Source of the DNA: Bimastos eiseni
Taxonomy: Eukaryota > Annelida > Clitellata > Crassiclitellata > Lumbricidae
DNA: 64,000 nucleotides
Direction: 5' to 3'
Assembly (NCBI GenBank): GCA_959347315.1
Contig: OY365816.1
Location: 27,104,313-27,168,312 of the forward strand
The notes below the pieces were generated by a model. It worked only from the letters and a program-made list of their open reading frames with translations, searched no databases and was not told the DNA's origin. Positions 63,086 to 64,000 of this stretch are shown here, piece after piece. A program made the position numbers and the translations under genes. Numbering within the stretch: the stretch's first letter is position 1; each line of letters begins with the position of its first letter.

Positions 63086-63872
63086 CAACCATCGAATATA
63101 AGCCAAGATGATGAAATTCATTTATTTCTAATCCCAAATGAAATAATATATATAACACAGATGACAGAATTTAATCTAGTCAGTTATTAGTCAAATATAA
63201 TCTTCCTACATGTCACCCTGCACATGCAATGATTCAGTTGCATTCTATTGAAGGGCATTCTCCTCTGATCTGCGTTTAAACCTTCCTCCGTGGTTTCTGG
63301 AAGGAAGAAATTAGACACCTTTACAAAAAACGCAGTTCACTAACTAGCCCAACTACTCAGAAAATAATCAGATGCGGTTTTATAAGGTCGCAAAACAATT
63401 ATTGCTTCGGCTGGGACAAGGTGGCCCTAACTTGCGTGACCTTTCCGTCCTCAATTGGGTCTCCGGTTCAATTGTAAATTATCTTTTTTAGAAAGTTTTC
63501 TTGATTGCCAACTAAGATGATATTGGTTGATTGAGTGAGTTTGGTAAGTCAACGCGGAACAAATTAAGATGAGGTTCTTACACAACAGCACACCCTTGTT
63601 GATCCTTCTTTCATCCTGTATCCAAGGTGCAATCTAACAATTCAACGACCTGCATGCTAACAAAGTGTATTCACATCGACATAAATTATTTGTTTGAATC
63701 GTTCTCACCGCTTTTGTGGCGTAATACGGCCACCAAACAAATATCATGACTGCTTGGAATTTTCGTGGATTACACACCCTTAAAACTGTAGTATCTCTGC
63801 TTATATATAAGTAACGTCATGTCAGACTGATAGCTCGCTTTCTGTTTTTCTCTCATGTCCACCTTTATGTCT

Positions 63873-64000
63873 GATGAACTTCACTGGCTCCCTCTCCATG
63901 CCCGCATGCAATTTAAAGTTATTATTCTAATCTTCAAGGTTCAGCGGGTTCTTGCTCCGAGATACCTGGTTGACGCAATACCTCGGCCTCATACAGCTTC
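63873..64000 (+). mobile_element. L2-like RT C-terminal fragment cut by the window end
   Basis: DELHWLPLHARMQFKVIILI and FKVQRVLAPRYLVDAIP match LHWLPVxxRIxFKIxxLxxKxLxGxAPxYLxDLI of L2/CR1 ORF2. The frame is open to the last base. Confidence 0.8.

Overview
The window is eukaryotic nuclear DNA from an invertebrate animal, probably marine. Genes are split into small exons with GT-AG introns, introns and spacers are crowded with simple repeats, and remnants of LINEs, SINEs and MITEs are everywhere. I cannot place the phylum from sequence alone. There is one assembly gap of exactly 200 N (7236-7435). Nothing prokaryotic, no CRISPR array and no rRNA gene was seen.

Five protein genes can be reconstructed by joining exons in phase. 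(1) On the minus strand from 14600 leftwards and out of the window: a vesicular monoamine transporter-type SLC18 carrier (TM1, glycosylated lumenal loop and parts of the following helices; one small exon is missing, perhaps in the gap). (2) 27140-23698, minus: the complete phosphopantetheinyl transferase AASDHPPT, 5 exons, 291 aa. (3) 30205-34038, plus: the complete mitochondrial RING-CH ubiquitin ligase MARCHF5, 6 exons, 288 aa. It is divergent from AASDHPPT across a 3 kb spacer. (4) 41394-50488, plus: a PLP-dependent Cys/Met-metabolism lyase most like methionine gamma-lyase, 9 coding exons, 424 aa, with a proposed 5-nt first coding exon. (5) 52336-59137, plus: a nucleoplasmin-family histone chaperone, 8 exons, about 242 aa. 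Its core exons are firm and the exons after the core are tentative.

Between and inside these genes lie: a 5'-truncated, AT-rich LINE with an intact RNase H domain (about 18275-19923) whose 3' tail recurs alone at 39640-39800; several L2/CR1-like reverse transcriptase fragments on both strands; many L2-like 3' ends recognised by the motif GCGCTATATAAAT or its complement; at least three dispersed short families (called B, C and E here); tRNA-derived SINEs; and two MITE families, one with terminal inverted repeats and 8-bp target duplications typical of hAT elements. Tandem arrays of many unit lengths (2 to about 115 bp) are abundant, several of them touching splice sites.

The five genes do not form a pathway. 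They are housekeeping or neuronal genes that happen to be neighbours. I found no convincing new biological system. The most interesting material is the repeat biology and the unusual lyase.
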